This document shows, in pieces, positions 11,434 through 22,932 of a stretch of 64,000 bases of DNA (position 1 is the stretch's first letter; each line of letters starts with the position of its first letter). The translations under genes were made by a program, and so were the position numbers. This DNA is from Rhinopithecus roxellana. Taxonomy: Eukaryota > Chordata > Mammalia > Primates > Cercopithecidae. The stretch covers positions 98,362,089-98,426,088 of the forward strand of contig NC_044551.1 in assembly GCF_007565055.1 (NCBI RefSeq). Reading direction: 5' to 3'. The notes under the pieces are model-generated. The model saw only the letters and a list, made by a program, of their open reading frames with translations. It was not told the DNA's origin and did not search any database.

Positions 11434-11979
11434 TGTTGGGATTCAGAAAGTGATATCCCCAAAACGTTGCTTTGGACTTCAAACTGAGAACACCTTGGAA
11501 GCAGTAAATACAGAATTCTGATGTTCCCTTATCTGCCTAAGGAAAGTTCCTCTTGAAGAAATGCAATTGCCGTGATACCCCTTCCTATAATCTCATCAAA
11601 CAAGGATAATTAACTCATGGGAAAGGAAACTAAAGGGACGGTTCATACCACCTATTCTTCTGAGGACATCTATCTGAAAGACTATCTGAATAACAAGGCA
11701 AACTTTGTTTACATACTTTGCCTTCCCTCAACCTCCTATAACTTGTCACCACCTCCCCTGAGAAACCTCAACCCCTATTTATTTCTGTAGCTCAGGATAC
11801 TATAAAAATTTCAACCATCTGGCCCTCCTTTGAGTTTTATTTTGCAGGACTCCTGTGAGTATGCATGTCATCAATTTATATTCCTTTTCTCCTGTTAATC
11901 TGCCAACTGCTAGTTTATTCCAGAGACTTAAATTATCAAACCTTCAGAAGGTAGAAGGAAAATTCCCCTCATCCCTACA
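11434..11979 (+). mobile_element. solo LTR with 4 bp target duplication
   Basis: A 546 bp tract beginning TGTTGGG and ending CTACA, flanked by CTAA direct repeats (11430-11433 and 11980-11983). A TATAAAA box lies at 11811-11817. A 3' segment with 'ccttttctcctgttaatctg' precedes the end, a phrase seen near the ends of several ERV LTRs. A 4 bp duplication fits class I ERVs. The family was not identified. Confidence 0.75.
11811..11817 (+). promoter_or_regulatory. candidate TATA box of the solo LTR
   Basis: TATAAAA located 162 bp before the LTR end. This position suits a U3/R promoter. No evidence of current activity. Confidence 0.4.
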
Positions 11980-12055
11980 CTAACGTAAGCTTCTAATAAA
12001 ATAGTTTCATGTGCTTGAACTACCTTTAGGAAAATTGGAGTCCCATCTAATTTTC

Positions 12056-12250
12056 ATGTATTCATTCATTCAACAAATATTATTGGGCACCTACTATATA
12101 GCAGGCATAATTCTAGGCAGACGGATTATAGAAGCAATAAAATAGAGGTCCTGGTCTCATGGACTCACCATCTACCTGGGGAACAGGGGAGAGATATACA
12201 ATAAACAAATATATTTCTGGAGAAGATATAAATCAAGGAGAAAAATAAAG
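12056..12250 (-). mobile_element. L2 LINE 3' fragment
   Basis: 'tcattcattcaacaaatat', 'gggcacctactatatagcagg' and 'ggtcctggtctcatggac' are the reverse complement of the L2 3' end, in order. Confidence 0.75.
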
Positions 12251-12464
12251 GAAAGTGTGTTTATGACCAGAGAAAATAGCAGGTAGTTTCCCAAATAATA
12301 AAATCCCATAGATCTATAATTAAACTTTGCCAAACATTACATATATTCAGGTATTTCTCAGGTCAAATCATGACCACTACAAAAGCTTACATATAAGAAA
12401 ATTCTGGTAGACCATGTGCTACCTCATAAGGAGATTTATCCTTATGAGTCTGAAGACATTAAAA

Positions 12465-13180
12465 TAATGTTAGCAGGGGTGAATCCATATGGGCCTGCAG
12501 CAACTTGACTCTAGCCTCCTTGAAGGAAAGGGGCATAAGGCAGAGTGAGAGACCAAGGCAAGTTTTTAAGCAGGGGTGAGTTTGTTAAAAAGTTTTAGAG
12601 CAGGAGTGAAAGGAAGTAAAGTACACTTGGAAGAGGGTGACTTGAGAGCTGGTGACTTGAGAGATCCAAGTGCCCTGTTTAACCTTTGACTTGGTATTTT
12701 GTATATTGGCATGCTTTGGGGATATTGTGTCTCTCCTCCCTTGATTTTTTCCCTTAGGGTGGGCTGTCTGCACGCACAGTGGCATCCCAGCACTTGGGAG
12801 GGGCTGCATGTGCAGTGTGTTTACTGAAATTGCGTACATGCTCATTCAAGGCATCTTTCCCTTACCAGTCGAGCATTCCTAGGGGAAGGTCATAGACAAG
12901 TTAAACGCCATCATTTTGCCCCTTAGTTTGCATGCTTGAGCCCACTTGCCCAACTCCTGAGATCCTAGTGGGAAGCTGCTGATCACCAGCCTCAGGTGTT
13001 TTCTATGCACTGGGAGACTGCCTTTCCCTGGCGCCAGCTATGACCAATTATTATTTTAGAGAGACAGTTTAACAACCACCTGAACATCACCTGATGTTTG
13101 CCTGACATTCCTGAGGTTGGGTGGGGTTGGGGGTGGGAGGCTGTCTTGCCATGCTCACGTGGGCCTAGCTATCCATTCTA
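12465..13180. mobile_element. LTR-like ancient repeat, family unassigned
   Basis: The region from 'ggtgaatccatatgggcc' to 'tcacgtgggcctag' resembles a mammalian LTR in length and texture: 'ttgacttggtattttgtat', 'ttagggtgggctgtctgcac', 'ggcatcccagcacttgggagg'. I could not define termini or target duplications, so this is a tentative call. Open frames on the minus strand here have no known domain. Confidence 0.35.
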
Positions 13181-13544
13181 ATAATAATAATTGCATGTAT
13201 GTGTATTTTTTCCAAGATCTTATTATATATAGAATTTATATTCATTAAAAGCCTAGCCCCTTCTTTTTTGACTCCACAGTGACATTGATATTAAAAAATA
13301 TTGTTTGAAAAGTCCAGTGGCTAAATACTCAGAGAGGAGAAATAAACCTTAAAAATTCTGAAATAATAGGAAGACTTGAAGTGATTTTTCAAGTAGAAAT
13401 ATTCTTTAAAAGGAGGTCCTGCAACAAAATCTCTACCCAAATTTGTTTTTGAAAGGAGTCTCTGATTTCTGTGTCCATAAGGCTGGAGATTTCTGTGTGT
13501 TTCCAGTACCCCACTAAATTTCTAGGAAGAATTTCTTGAAAGAT

Positions 13545-14414
13545 TTCATACCCTGATTTCCAGAACCTGAGAATGTGAAGTCACTCCTATGATTCTGTTA
13601 TGTTGTACATCACAGTTGACCTTAAAAATGGGGAGATTATTTGGGTACACCTAATCTAATCCCATTAGCCCTTAACAGCAGAGCACTTTCTCCTGATGGT
13701 GGCATAAGAGGAAAGCAGAAGACAGAACAGACATTCAGGGATATCTGAGGCATGAGACAGATTCAACATCCCATCATCACTGGCTGAAGATGGAGAGCTG
13801 CATAAAGGAGACTTCATTCCTGTAAGGACTGGATCCAACTGTAAGGAACTGGATCCCGCCAACAGCCTGAAGAAGCTTGGAAGCAAGTGTTTTCTCCAGA
13901 GCCCCTAGAAAGAAATGTAACCTTGGTATGTTGCTAGTTGTTTTGTGTGTTTTTGTTTTTGTTTTTGTTTTTTTGAGACAGAGTTTTGCTCTTGTTGCTC
14001 AGGCTGGAGTGCAATGGCATGATCTGCGCTCATCACAACCTCCGCCTCCCAGGTTCAAGCCATTCTCCTGCCTCAGCCTCCCCAGTAGCTGGGATTACAG
14101 GCATGCAGCACCATGCCTGGCTGATTTTGTATTTTTAGTAGAGACAAGCTTTCCCCATGTTGGTCAGGCTGGTCTCAAACTCCCAACCTCAGGTGATCTC
14201 CCGCCTCAGCCTCCCAAAGTGCTGGGATTACAGACGTGAGTCACTGTGACCAGCCACTAGCTTTTATTTTAGCCTTGTGAGATTCTGGAGCAGAGAATCC
14301 AGCCAAGCCCACCAAAACTTCTGACCTACAGAACTGAGAATTAATAAATAGTATTGCCCTAAGGCCCTAAGTTTGCAATAAGTAATTAAGGCAGCATAAA
14401 GAAAACTAATACAC
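13545..14414 (+). mobile_element. MLT1-type LTR split by an Alu
   Basis: The left part (13545-13938) carries 'attctgttatgttgtacatc', 'gaggaaagcagaagac' and 'ctccagagcccctagaaag'. The right part (14256-14414) carries 'ttctgacctacagaactgag' and ends 'gaaaactaatacac', the typical MLT1 end. The two parts join across the Alu. Confidence 0.75.
13939..14255 (-). mobile_element. Alu SINE
   Basis: T/GT-rich stretch, then TTTTGAGACAGAG and a complete reverse Alu body ending CTGTGACCAGCC. Diverged flanking repeats (ctagttgtttt / ctagcttttattt) look like a target duplication within the MLT1 LTR. A 120-codon open frame through it is an Alu by-product. Confidence 0.95.
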
Positions 14415-15207
14415 CCACTTATCTTGTGTCATGGCAAATGTCTCTAAACAGTTTCAGTTTCTGTGGTTAGGACTGTTTCTACTGGATTCACCCAACAGAA
14501 CCGCTTATCACAGTATTGAAAACAGTGTTGTTCTCTTCCTATTACTTTGACCTTGTTTGTCTTTTCTGTAGTGGTGTTGTTTTTTCCTTGTGCTGGTACC
14601 ATATCCATTAATTAGTGACAGACACTTTCTCGGGGTCATTTTATGCTCTACATTACCGGGTGCATTGTTTGTTGTGTTAGCTGAGGATGCTTGAAATTTC
14701 GTTAGCCTAGTCCTACCATCCTTTCAGCAATCTTTGCCTGTATCTACAGTTCTCCCATTTTAATCAAAGTGTAATAAATCAAAGCAGTCAAACTAACAGT
14801 GGAATTCATTTTATTCCCCACGTAACTTACTGTTTTAAGTATAAAATTAGCTGTTGTTTTGATACTTGGTAGGTTGCAGCATCAACAAGTTGAAGAACAT
14901 TGGCAGCCTCACAATCATTATTGGAATCTGATAGTCATTGCTGCTACAGTGCGTGGCTTACTTCTCAATCATAGTAAAGTATGAAAATATCAGAATCTCT
15001 TAGAAAACTTTAGTCATGATGCATGACCTGAACTCTGTGAAAATTAACTCTTCTTTCCAAATAGAGTGACCAGCCTCTGGAAGCTACAAAACTCCACTTA
15101 CGATTCTCTTGTACAAGGATCTCCAGCTGCAAAGAGGAAGGTCACTGGGCAGGATGGAAGCAGATTTCAGTCCAGTAGAAAAGGATGCCTGGGAGTCAGG
15201 CTGGGAG
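14415..15207. other. about 800 bp without recognised features
   Basis: No repeat or gene that I can name. The stretch ends at a short telomere-like tract. Confidence 0.4.
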
Positions 15208-15229
15208 TTAGGGTTAGGGTTAGGGTTAG
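15208..15229 (+). repeat. short interstitial telomeric tract (TTAGGG)3.7
   Basis: Three perfect TTAGGG units followed by TTAG, embedded in unrelated sequence (gtcaggctgggag | ... | caaattaaacc). No Alu or L1 tail lies next to it. Short interstitial telomeric sequences are known in human DNA and are generally attributed to telomerase or repair activity at breaks. Confidence 0.9.
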
Positions 15230-15442
15230 CAAATTAAACCTGGAGGGATAAAAATGAAAATTTGCAAATGAAAGAAAATCTTGAACACAAAGTCCCACCA
15301 AAACAGTTTGAAGATAGTGAATGCAGCCTGAGTCTGGAGGAAGTTGGAGAGAAGGTCTCTAAGAGCTCAAATAAAGGAACAGATTGAGGGATATGTGCTT
15401 CCATTCGAAGGAAATGAGGAGAAATTTTAAAAGCAGAGCAGG

Positions 15443-15757
15443 ACCAGGTGCAGTGGCCCGTGCCTGTAATCCCAGCACTTTGGGAGGCTGAGGCAGGAGG
15501 ATCTCTTGAGGCCAGGAGTTCAATATTAGCCTGGATGACAAGTGAGACCCCATGTCTACAAAAAAATTTAAAAATATATAGCTAAGCATGGTGGCTCACC
15601 TCTGTAATCCCAGCTATTCGAGAAGCTGAGATGGGAGGATTGCTTGAGGCCTGGAAGTAGAGGCTCCAGTGAGCTGTGATCAAGCCATTGCACTCCAGAG
15701 CCTGGTGACAGAGCAAGATCCTGTCTCAAAAATTTTTTTAATTAAAAAAATTTTAAA
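15443..15757 (+). mobile_element. Alu SINE (AluJ-like)
   Basis: Starts ACCAGGTGCAGTGG. The many CpG-decayed sites and 'ggaggatctcttgaggcc' phrase suggest an old AluJ. The tail mixes A and T runs. Flanking AAAAGCAGAGCAG / AAAAAGAGCAG looks like a decayed target duplication. Confidence 0.9.
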
Positions 15758-16081
15758 AAGAGCAGTCAAACATGTGGCTACAAAGATCATTTAAAATAGA
15801 GATAATTTTAAAAGTGAGTAGCATTCATCTAGAAATTACTTTTTAAAGTTACATTATACCAAAATGTGTGTATAAGGATTTCTTTCCAGCTTTGATTACA
15901 CATTTACAAAATTGGAAACCCTCTAAATAGTAAACAAGAGGAATATCCTATTCTCCCTCTCAGCATATCAGGCAGCTCTCACATAGTAACATCTAGATCT
16001 ACATATATTGTAATGAAAAGATGTTTGTGACCCATTACCAAATGAGAAAGAAATCAGAATAAAGAATAATATTTTACAAAA

Positions 16082-16305
16082 TGTCCTGAGTGCCTACTAT
16101 GTGCTGGTTACTGGGCTTTTCTCATTGTAACCCCTATAGCAAGCCTCTGAGCTGTACATGGTATCGATACCTAATTTTGCATAAGGAAACTGAGCCTAGA
16201 AGTGATTAAATACTTTGTATAAAGTCACAGACCCAGTAAGAAGGAAGCAAAGCTGTGGTTTGAACAGGGGTCTGTCTGACTCATGCCCTAAACCACTGTA
16301 CAGAA
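16082..16305 (-). mobile_element. MIR SINE
   Basis: 'gtgcctactatgtgctgg', 'aaggaaactgagcctagaag', 'cagacccagtaagaaggaagc' and 'gtctgtctgactcatgccct' form a near-complete reverse MIR. Confidence 0.85.
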
Positions 16306-16964
16306 AAATAGACAGAATATAGTTTTTTAAAAAAACAAAATTTAAATACATAGTCAAAGTAAACCGTTTCATCTACTCTAAGATGCACCTTTTTTACAAT
16401 CTGGCTGCATCTTAAAACCAAGTGTGTCGTACAATTGTTGACAGTCTGGAGTAAAGACATTGAATTCTTCCAAAGATTTGGAATTGCTCCTGGGAGTTTT
16501 TTAATTAAATTAAATTATCTTTAACACTTTTGGACCACATAGGAGCTGTAAATTCAGACCACAAACCTGCATATAAGTACCAGCTTGTGATACAAATTCT
16601 CAAGGGATAGCTTTTTTCTTCTTCTGCCAGTACTAAGTTAAGAATAAAAGTTTCCTTCTGTTCCTTTCTGTATTGTGTGTGGATCTTTTGTGTCCCCGAT
16701 TTACTGGGGAGGAGCTCCAATTGGATTCCCCATGTTGATTGCTTTTATCTCTCTTAGTGGTAATATCTTACAATCAGTGACTTTTAAATTAGATAAAATT
16801 AGATACATCAGAATGTGAACAGTGGTTATCTGAGTTGTTTGCTTTTCTTTTTGCTTATTTTGTTTCCAAAGTTTTCTGCACAAAGACACACAAATTTGTA
16901 TTTTTAAAGGTAATTTTTTAAAAGTTGAATAAGCCAGTAGATTGTAATTTCAAAACAACCAACT
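16306..16964. other. about 660 bp without recognised features
   Basis: AT-rich unassigned sequence. The minus-strand open frames at 16505-16889 show no domain. Confidence 0.4.
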
Positions 16965-17905
16965 GATGTAGCCAGATTGTACCCTTGTAATAAAAGACAT
17001 AAGCAAGAGAAAAACATAGAAATGTATTTAATACAAGTTTCACATGACATCAGAGCCTTTGTAATGAAGTGAAGACCAGAAGAAGCAGTTAACCCTGAGT
17101 GTTTTTATGCTATGTTTGATAAAGAGTAGAAAGTTGTGAGAAAACATGATAGGACAAATAGGGGTATGAGCTAAGATGAGTAAACCAGGGGAGACTGAGC
17201 AAGTCCTGTTTATTCAGATTCCTCTCAGCCTCCCTCCTTCTTCAGAGATAAGAATGCTTTTATTTTTTCCTCTGGGTATAGAGAGGGACACCTCTCACAT
17301 AATGATCTTTTCAACCTAAAATAAGTAACAAAGACTAACTTTCCAAAGCAAAAAGGTTTATTCAGGAATAGCAGAGGATTGCAATCTGGGCTACGTGTGC
17401 CATGACAGATGATAGGCGCATCAGTGTTGGAGCAAGGGAAAGATTTTAAAGACAAAAAGAAGTCCATGTAAACTGTTTTGAAACAAAGACCATTGATTAC
17501 AGGGGCTTGTTGCAGAAATTAACATTAGCTCATCAGTAGAAACAATAATTGTTAGAACAATAACCTTACCGGGTACCCTGAGATTTTGTGGAATTTCTTG
17601 CATGGGTCCCATCACAAGTGTAGGTGCATAAGGGCTCCCCCTTCATGACCTCCCAGCTCCCTTTTGTTAGGATTTGACATCAGTGTCTCTGTCTTGATAC
17701 TGATAACTTGATACTGATAACTTTCTGCCTTGATACTGATAACTTTCACAATCTTATGACCTGCTCAGGGCAGGATCAGAGAGTCTTTCCTGTACTTGCT
17801 TTTTATCAGATTTCTTCAGCTTAATATATGCAATACGCCAAAGCACCATATTTTGGGATAGTATGTCTTGAATCCCATCAGAATCACAGACATACTAATA
17901 CCTAG
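16965..17905 (-). mobile_element. ERV LTR-like tract, family unassigned
   Basis: The + strand contains 'aaaaggtttattcaggaatagcag', whose reverse complement gives an AATAAA-type signal in LTR-like context. The stretch abuts a better-defined LTR at 17908. A triplicated CTTGATACTGATAACT unit lies at about 17692-17748. The termini could not be set, so the call is tentative and could cover two elements. Confidence 0.35.
17692..17748 (+). repeat. tandem 16-mer, three copies
   Basis: CTTGATACTGATAACT occurs three times, the second and third separated by 'ttctgc'. It is a local tandem duplication inside an LTR-like tract. Confidence 0.85.
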
Positions 17906-17907
17906 TA

Positions 17908-18357
17908 TGTCATGTTGTTCCCTGAAGAGGCTGTATATGCAAAGCAGCACCCAAATGAGAAAGGAGCCGAGAAACCAAAGAATGAGGCAGACAAATCCAG
18001 TTTGTTGGTAAAGAGCGTCTTACTGGGGGAATTTACACAGAAAAATGCGGCCTTAGACAACTGCAAGACAGATAGACCTCCACTCCAGTTACTCCCAGAC
18101 CATAGGGAAAGGGAATACACACTGTGTGCGAGACAATTAAGGGCTACTTTCCAAAACAGTCAAGAGTGCTAGATGAGGCGTAACCTATAATTTGTGCATG
18201 CATTAGGGGTGCTTTGGTCTATAGGCAGTATTTATAGCGAGTACATGTTCTTACACTAAGGACAGTAAATAAAGTAGAAATCAGGAAGCATCCACAGGAC
18301 AGGTTAATCAAAAGTCATTATGGTGGACTGGCATCCAAGATGGAGTCACCTTTTTCT
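17908..18357 (-). mobile_element. ERV1-like solo LTR
   Basis: Read on the minus strand it runs from a 'ggtgactccatcttggatgcc' start to a 'gggaacaacatgaca' end. It contains 'tgtctcgcacacagtgtgta', 'cagttgtctaaggccgca' and 'ttggtttctcggctcc', a pattern I associate with class I ERV LTRs. An 86-codon + strand frame (17912-18172) lies entirely in it and is not a gene candidate. Confidence 0.55.
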
Positions 18358-18361
18358 CCAT

Positions 18362-18424
18362 ACGTATATATATATATATGTATGTATATATAAATACATA
18401 GAGAGAGACACACACACACACATG
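18362..18424 (+). repeat. (TA)n/(TATG)n then (AC)n microsatellite
   Basis: TATATATATATATATGTATG followed by AT-rich bases, GAGAGAGA and ACACACACACACAC. AT-rich sequence with TAGATAGATA units continues to about 18575. Confidence 0.9.
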
Positions 18425-18599
18425 TATTCATATCAAAAAAGAATTGTATACTATGTGCATAAGTACTGTGAATCATATAAGTATATACATATAGAAATTA
18501 TATATGCTATATACCCATAACATATACAGTGTACTGGTATTTTATACTTTTGCTTATATATAGATAGATAGATATTTTCAATTTTTCTTGGGAGTTACT

Positions 18600-18820
18600 C
18601 GATCAGATAAAAAGTAGTGGATATGAAATTTGAGAGAAAGTCCCAGGCTTCAAGAGGTACTAGATTATCTGAGGAAGTAAGAAGAGGACAGACATCATTT
18701 GATTTCATTATAGGCTTCATGAGTCCCTAAGTAATATTTACCTACCTGAGAATCTCAACAACATTCCAGAGTGGAATGACTCAGTTCCAGAACCCTACAC
18801 AATCCCTTGTCCATTGCCAA
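18600..18820. other. no recognisable feature
   Basis: Unassigned sequence between two simple-repeat regions. Confidence 0.3.
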
Positions 18821-18853
18821 TCACACACACACACGCACCCCCCCACACACACA
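18821..18853 (+). repeat. (CA)n with C-run microsatellite
   Basis: CACACACACACACGCACCCCCCCACACACACA: a CA repeat interrupted by CG and a seven-C run. Confidence 0.9.
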
Positions 18854-19107
18854 GGTTTTTGATAGGCCATTATTGTTCAATGTATTCCTTCAGCACATTT
18901 AAGTAAGTTCTGGATCCCAGAAGTTGTCACAATGTGCTTCTAAGGAACTCTTGATGTTTAGCAGCTGATGGACAGAGGAGCACAATCAGCGACTGGGGCA
19001 GGAAGACATTGAAGCAGTTTTTGACACACACATGTAAGGAAAATAATAAAACAAAAGAGAGGGACTGGAGCACTGTGATGTGATGATAATAAGAAATGTA
19101 TATTTCA

Positions 19108-19405
19108 GCCAGGTGCGGTGGCTCACGCCTATAATCCCAGCACTTTGGGAGGCCGAGGCAGGCAGATCACCTGAGGTCAGGAGTTTGAGACCAGCCTGGC
19201 CAACATGGCGAAACTCCATCTCTACTAAAAAAACAAAACTTAGCCGGACGTGGTGGTGCGTGCCTGTAATCCCAGCTACTCAGGAGGCTGAGGCAGGAGA
19301 ATAGCTTGAACCCGGGAGGCGGAGGTTGCAGTGAGCTGAGATCACGCCACTGCGCTCCAGCCTGGGCGACAAGAGTGAGACTCCGTCTCAAACAAACAAA
19401 CAAAA
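19108..19405 (+). mobile_element. Alu SINE (AluS-like) with target duplication
   Basis: GCCAGGTGCGGTGGCTCACG start, complete dimer and an (AAAC)n tail. Flanked by AAGAAATGTATATTT on both sides (ends at about 19105; restarts at about 19406). Confidence 0.95.
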
Positions 19406-19699
19406 AGAAATGTATATTTTGTCTTCATCCTCAGTTTCTGGCACAGGGTTCTAAATCCTTGTAATTTCCTGGGTAGACAGAAGTGATAGAAACATGTTTC
19501 ATTATTCATACAAGCCTCTTTCAGTAATACCTAAGTTTATGTTAATGAGATGATTCTTCACAGAGCCCCAGATGGCTTCAGGATGAAGGCTACTCTGGTC
19601 ACCAGAGGAACCAACCATGTGATCAAAGTGTAGAACTTTCGGCCGCACCCCTAATCCCCAGGAGAAAGGAGAGATGCTCCATTTGAGTCAATCACCAAC
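19406..19699. other. no recognisable feature
   Basis: Unassigned single-copy-looking sequence between an Alu and an L1. Confidence 0.35.
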
Positions 19700-21556
19700 A
19701 GCCAATTATTTAATAACTCAGGATACAAAATCAATGTGCAAAAATTCCTAGCATTCCTATACACTAACAGGCAAGCAGAGTTAAATTATGAAAGAACTTC
19801 CATTCACAATTGTTACTAAAATAATAAAATACCTAGGAATACAACTAACAAGTGAAGTGAAGGACCTCTTCAAGGAGAACTATAAACCACTTCTCAAGGA
19901 AATCAGAGAGGATACAAGCAAATGGAAAAATATTTTATGCTCATGGATAGGAAGAATCAATATCATGAAAATGATCATACTGCCCAAAGCAATTTATAGA
20001 TTCAATACTATTCCCATTAAGCTACCATTGGCATTCTTCACAGAATTAGAAACAATGATTTTAAAATTCAAATGGAACCAAAAAGAGCCCAAATAGCTAA
20101 GACAATCCTAAGCAAAAAGAACAAAGCTGGAGGCATCATGCCACCCAACTTCAAACTATACTACAAGGCTACAGTAACCAAAACACCATGGTACTGGTAC
20201 AAAAATAGACACATAGACCAACAGAATAGAATAGGTAACTCACAGATAAGATCACACACCTACAACCATCTAATTTGAAACAAACCTGACAAAAAATAAG
20301 CAATGGAGAAAGGATTCCCTATGTAATAAATGTTGCTGGGAGAACTTGCTAGCCATATGCAGAAAATTACAACTGGACCCCTTCCTTACATCTTATACAA
20401 AAATTAACTCAAGATGGATTAAAGACGTAAATGTAAAAACTCAAAACTATAAAAACCCTAGAAGAAAATCTAGGCAATATCATTCAGGATATAAGAACAG
20501 GCAAAGATTTCATAACAAAAACACCAAAAGCAATTGCAACAAAGGGAAATTTGACAAATGGGATCTAATTAAACTAAAGAGCTTCTGCACAGCAAAAGAA
20601 ACTATCAAGAGTACACAGACAACCTACAGAATGGGAGAAAATTTTTGCAATCTATCCACCTGATAAAGGTCTGTTATCCAGACTACAAGGAACTTAAACG
20701 AATTTGCCAGAAAAAAAACAGCCCCATTAAAAAGTCGGCAAAGGACATGAACAGACACTTCTCAAAAGCAGGCATTCATGTGGCCAAAAACCAAGAAAAA
20801 AAAAAGCTCACCACAGATCATTAGATAAATGCAAATCAAAACCACAATGAGATACCATCTCACACCAGTCAGAATGGTGATTATTAAAAAGTTAGGAAAC
20901 AACAGATGCTGGCAAAGTTGCAGAGAAAAAGGAATGCTTTTATATTGTTGGTGGGAGTGTAAATTAGTTCAACCATTGTGGAAGACAATGTGGCAATTCC
21001 TCAAAGATCTAGAGGCAGAAATACCACATGACACAGAAATCACATTACTGGGTATATACCCAAAGGAATATAATCATTCTATTATAAAGATACATGTATG
21101 TGTATGTTTATTGCAGCACTATTCGCAATAGCAAAGACATGGAATCAACTGAAATCCTCAACAATGATAGACTAGATAAAGAAAATGTGGTATATATACA
21201 CCATGGAATAAAAGGAACAAGATCATGTCCTTTGTAAGAACATGGTTGGATCTGGAAGCCATTATCCTCAGCAAACTAATGCAGGAACAGAAAACCAAAC
21301 ACTGCATGTTCTCACTTAAAAGTGGGAGCAGAATGATGAAAACACATGGACACATGGAGGGGAACAACACACACTGGGGTTTGTCATGGTTAGGGGTTTG
21401 AGGGAAAGAGAGCACAGGAAGAATAGCTAATGGATGCTGGGCTTAACACCTAGTTGATGGGTTGATGTGTGCAGCAAACCACCATGGCACACGTTTACTG
21501 ATGTAACAAACTTGCATATCCTGCACATGCACCCCAGAGCTTAAAAGGTGAAGAAA
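19700..21556 (+). mobile_element. 5'-truncated L1P LINE
   Basis: Begins within ORF2 after the reverse transcriptase core ('aataactcaggatacaaaatc'), runs through the C-terminal ORF2 region (Cys-rich segment near 20900-20960) and the 3' UTR (21290-21545), and ends in an A-rich tail. It aligns with the L1PA copies downstream but is more diverged, so it is an older primate L1. Confidence 0.9.
19788..21300 (+). pseudogene. L1 ORF2 C-terminal remnant
   Basis: Broken frames 19788-20096, 20072-20278, 20346-20663 and 20829-21131 correspond to consecutive parts of the ORF2 C-terminal half, including the NNRCWQSC...LYCWWEC cysteine segment. Frameshifts and stops separate them. Not functional. Confidence 0.85.
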
Positions 21557-22104
21557 ACAAAGATATGACCAAAAGATGGAACCAGCACACACACACAAGC
21601 CTTATTTGGGTACCACTGTGACATGTTTCCAGGAAGGACAAGTCCCTCACAGCATGTGACTGTCCGGAGGTTACAGTGCAAGGGCCACTAGAAGGAGTTG
21701 GGGAGCTGATACTCTCAGGGGAGAAGGCAATTGGAGAGAGCGTTTACACATCTAGGTGACATCACACAGCAGTCCAGCAGAGAGGCTCTGGGTCAGAAAG
21801 CTCCAGAGGGCAGCAAGCAGCTGCTTGGGATCTTTATAGCCCCAGGATTTATCTTGTGTACGGCTAGTAGATGGTGGGCACAGTTTCATGGGGTGTGCAA
21901 AGCAAGCAGTTTTAATTAACTAAAAATATGCTTATTGGAGCTATGTATAAAACAACTGGATGTGTAACAGCTTGAGTTTGCTGTTGGTAGGCTTTTGAGC
22001 TAACAGTTCTCAGCCTCCTGTGAACTGGTAGACAGCCCAGGGGTCCATATACAGAGGCCATTTTTGGCTTACTTATGTAACTCTTCCTTGCACATCCTCT
22101 TTCT
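21557..22104. other. about 550 bp without recognised features
   Basis: Contains a short (CA)n at 21588-21599 and otherwise unassigned sequence. It might be an old LTR, but I cannot support a family. Confidence 0.35.
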
Positions 22105-22415
22105 TTCTTTTTTTTTTTTTTTTTTTTTTTTTTTTGAGATGGAGTCTTGCTGTGTCACCCAGGCTCCAGTGCAGTGGCACGATCTCAGCTGTCTGCAACC
22201 TCCGCCTCCTGGGTTCAAGTGATTCTCCTGCCTCAGCTTCCCAAGTAGCTGGGACTACAGGCGCACGCCACCACACTCAGCTAATTTTTGTATTTTCAGT
22301 AGAGACAGGTTCTCACCATATTGGCCAGGCTGGTCTCACACTCCTGACCTCATGGTCCACACACCTCTGCCTCCCAAAGTGCTGGGATTACAGGTGTGAA
22401 CCACGGCACTGGGCC
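22105..22415 (-). mobile_element. Alu SINE with target duplication
   Basis: A 30-base T-run, then GAGATGGAGTCTTGC and a complete reverse Alu ending GCACTGGGCCC. Flanks TTGCACATCCTCTTTCT (left) and TTGCATATCCTATTTCT (right) are a clear target duplication. Open frames across it come from the Alu. Confidence 0.95.
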
Positions 22416-22599
22416 CTTTGCATATCCTATTTCTGCATGGAGCTGCTGTGCCTGCTCAGCCACACCTCATCTCTGGCAGCTCTCAGGTTCTGGCCATCTC
22501 CACGTGGCAGACCCAGTCCATTCCCTTCTTGTCTTCATTCATTGACTCTCCAAGGACTTCAAACCAAGCTAGGGTTGTGATGCTCAGACTTTTGTTTCG

Positions 22600-22868
22600 T
22601 CTCCGATGGTCATGTCCTGCCTGGGCTCCCTTCTTATCCTTGTTCTTTCTCTGGTTCCTGGCTGGTTTCCTATACCCTGGCTCTCTCCTGCTTCACTTCT
22701 TTTTTGTTGCCTTTACAGTAGTTATCTCAATCTTGTTCATTATCTGCACTCTCCCCTTTTCTCCACTAAATTGTGAGGCAAAGAAAAACACATACCTCAC
22801 CAGCTTTGCTCAGCTCTGGATCTCCAATGCCTGGAACAGTGCCTGACTCACTGTAGGTGCACACTGAA
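22600..22868 (+). mobile_element. L2 LINE 3' fragment
   Basis: 'ctggatctccaatgcctgg', 'aacagtgcctgactcactg' and 'taggtgcacactgaatgaatg' is the sense L2 3' end, with pyrimidine-rich L2-like sequence before it. Its terminal TGAA unit seeds the microsatellite that follows. Confidence 0.7.
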
Positions 22869-22932
22869 TGAATGAACGAACGAATGAATGAATGAATGAA
22901 TGAATGAATGAATGAATGGATGGATGGATGAT
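22869..22932 (+). repeat. (GAAT)n/(GGAT)n microsatellite
   Basis: About twelve GAAT-type units (with two GAAC variants) followed by four GGAT units, grown from the L2 3' terminal repeat. Likely length-variable. Confidence 0.95.

Noticed and set aside
13877..14239. 120-codon open frame
   Set aside because: It runs through an antisense Alu and encodes the well-known Alu-derived pattern, with no independent coding evidence.
17912..18172. 86-codon frame with a charged, protein-like composition
   Set aside because: It lies fully in an LTR-like element, and an overlapping frame exists on the other strand.
18320..18520. 66-codon frame rich in Tyr, Ile and His
   Set aside because: Translation of a TA/CA microsatellite.
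22134..22846. 148- and 142-codon open frames
   Set aside because: The first is Alu-derived and the second crosses the Alu edge and L2 sequence. Neither shows a protein domain.
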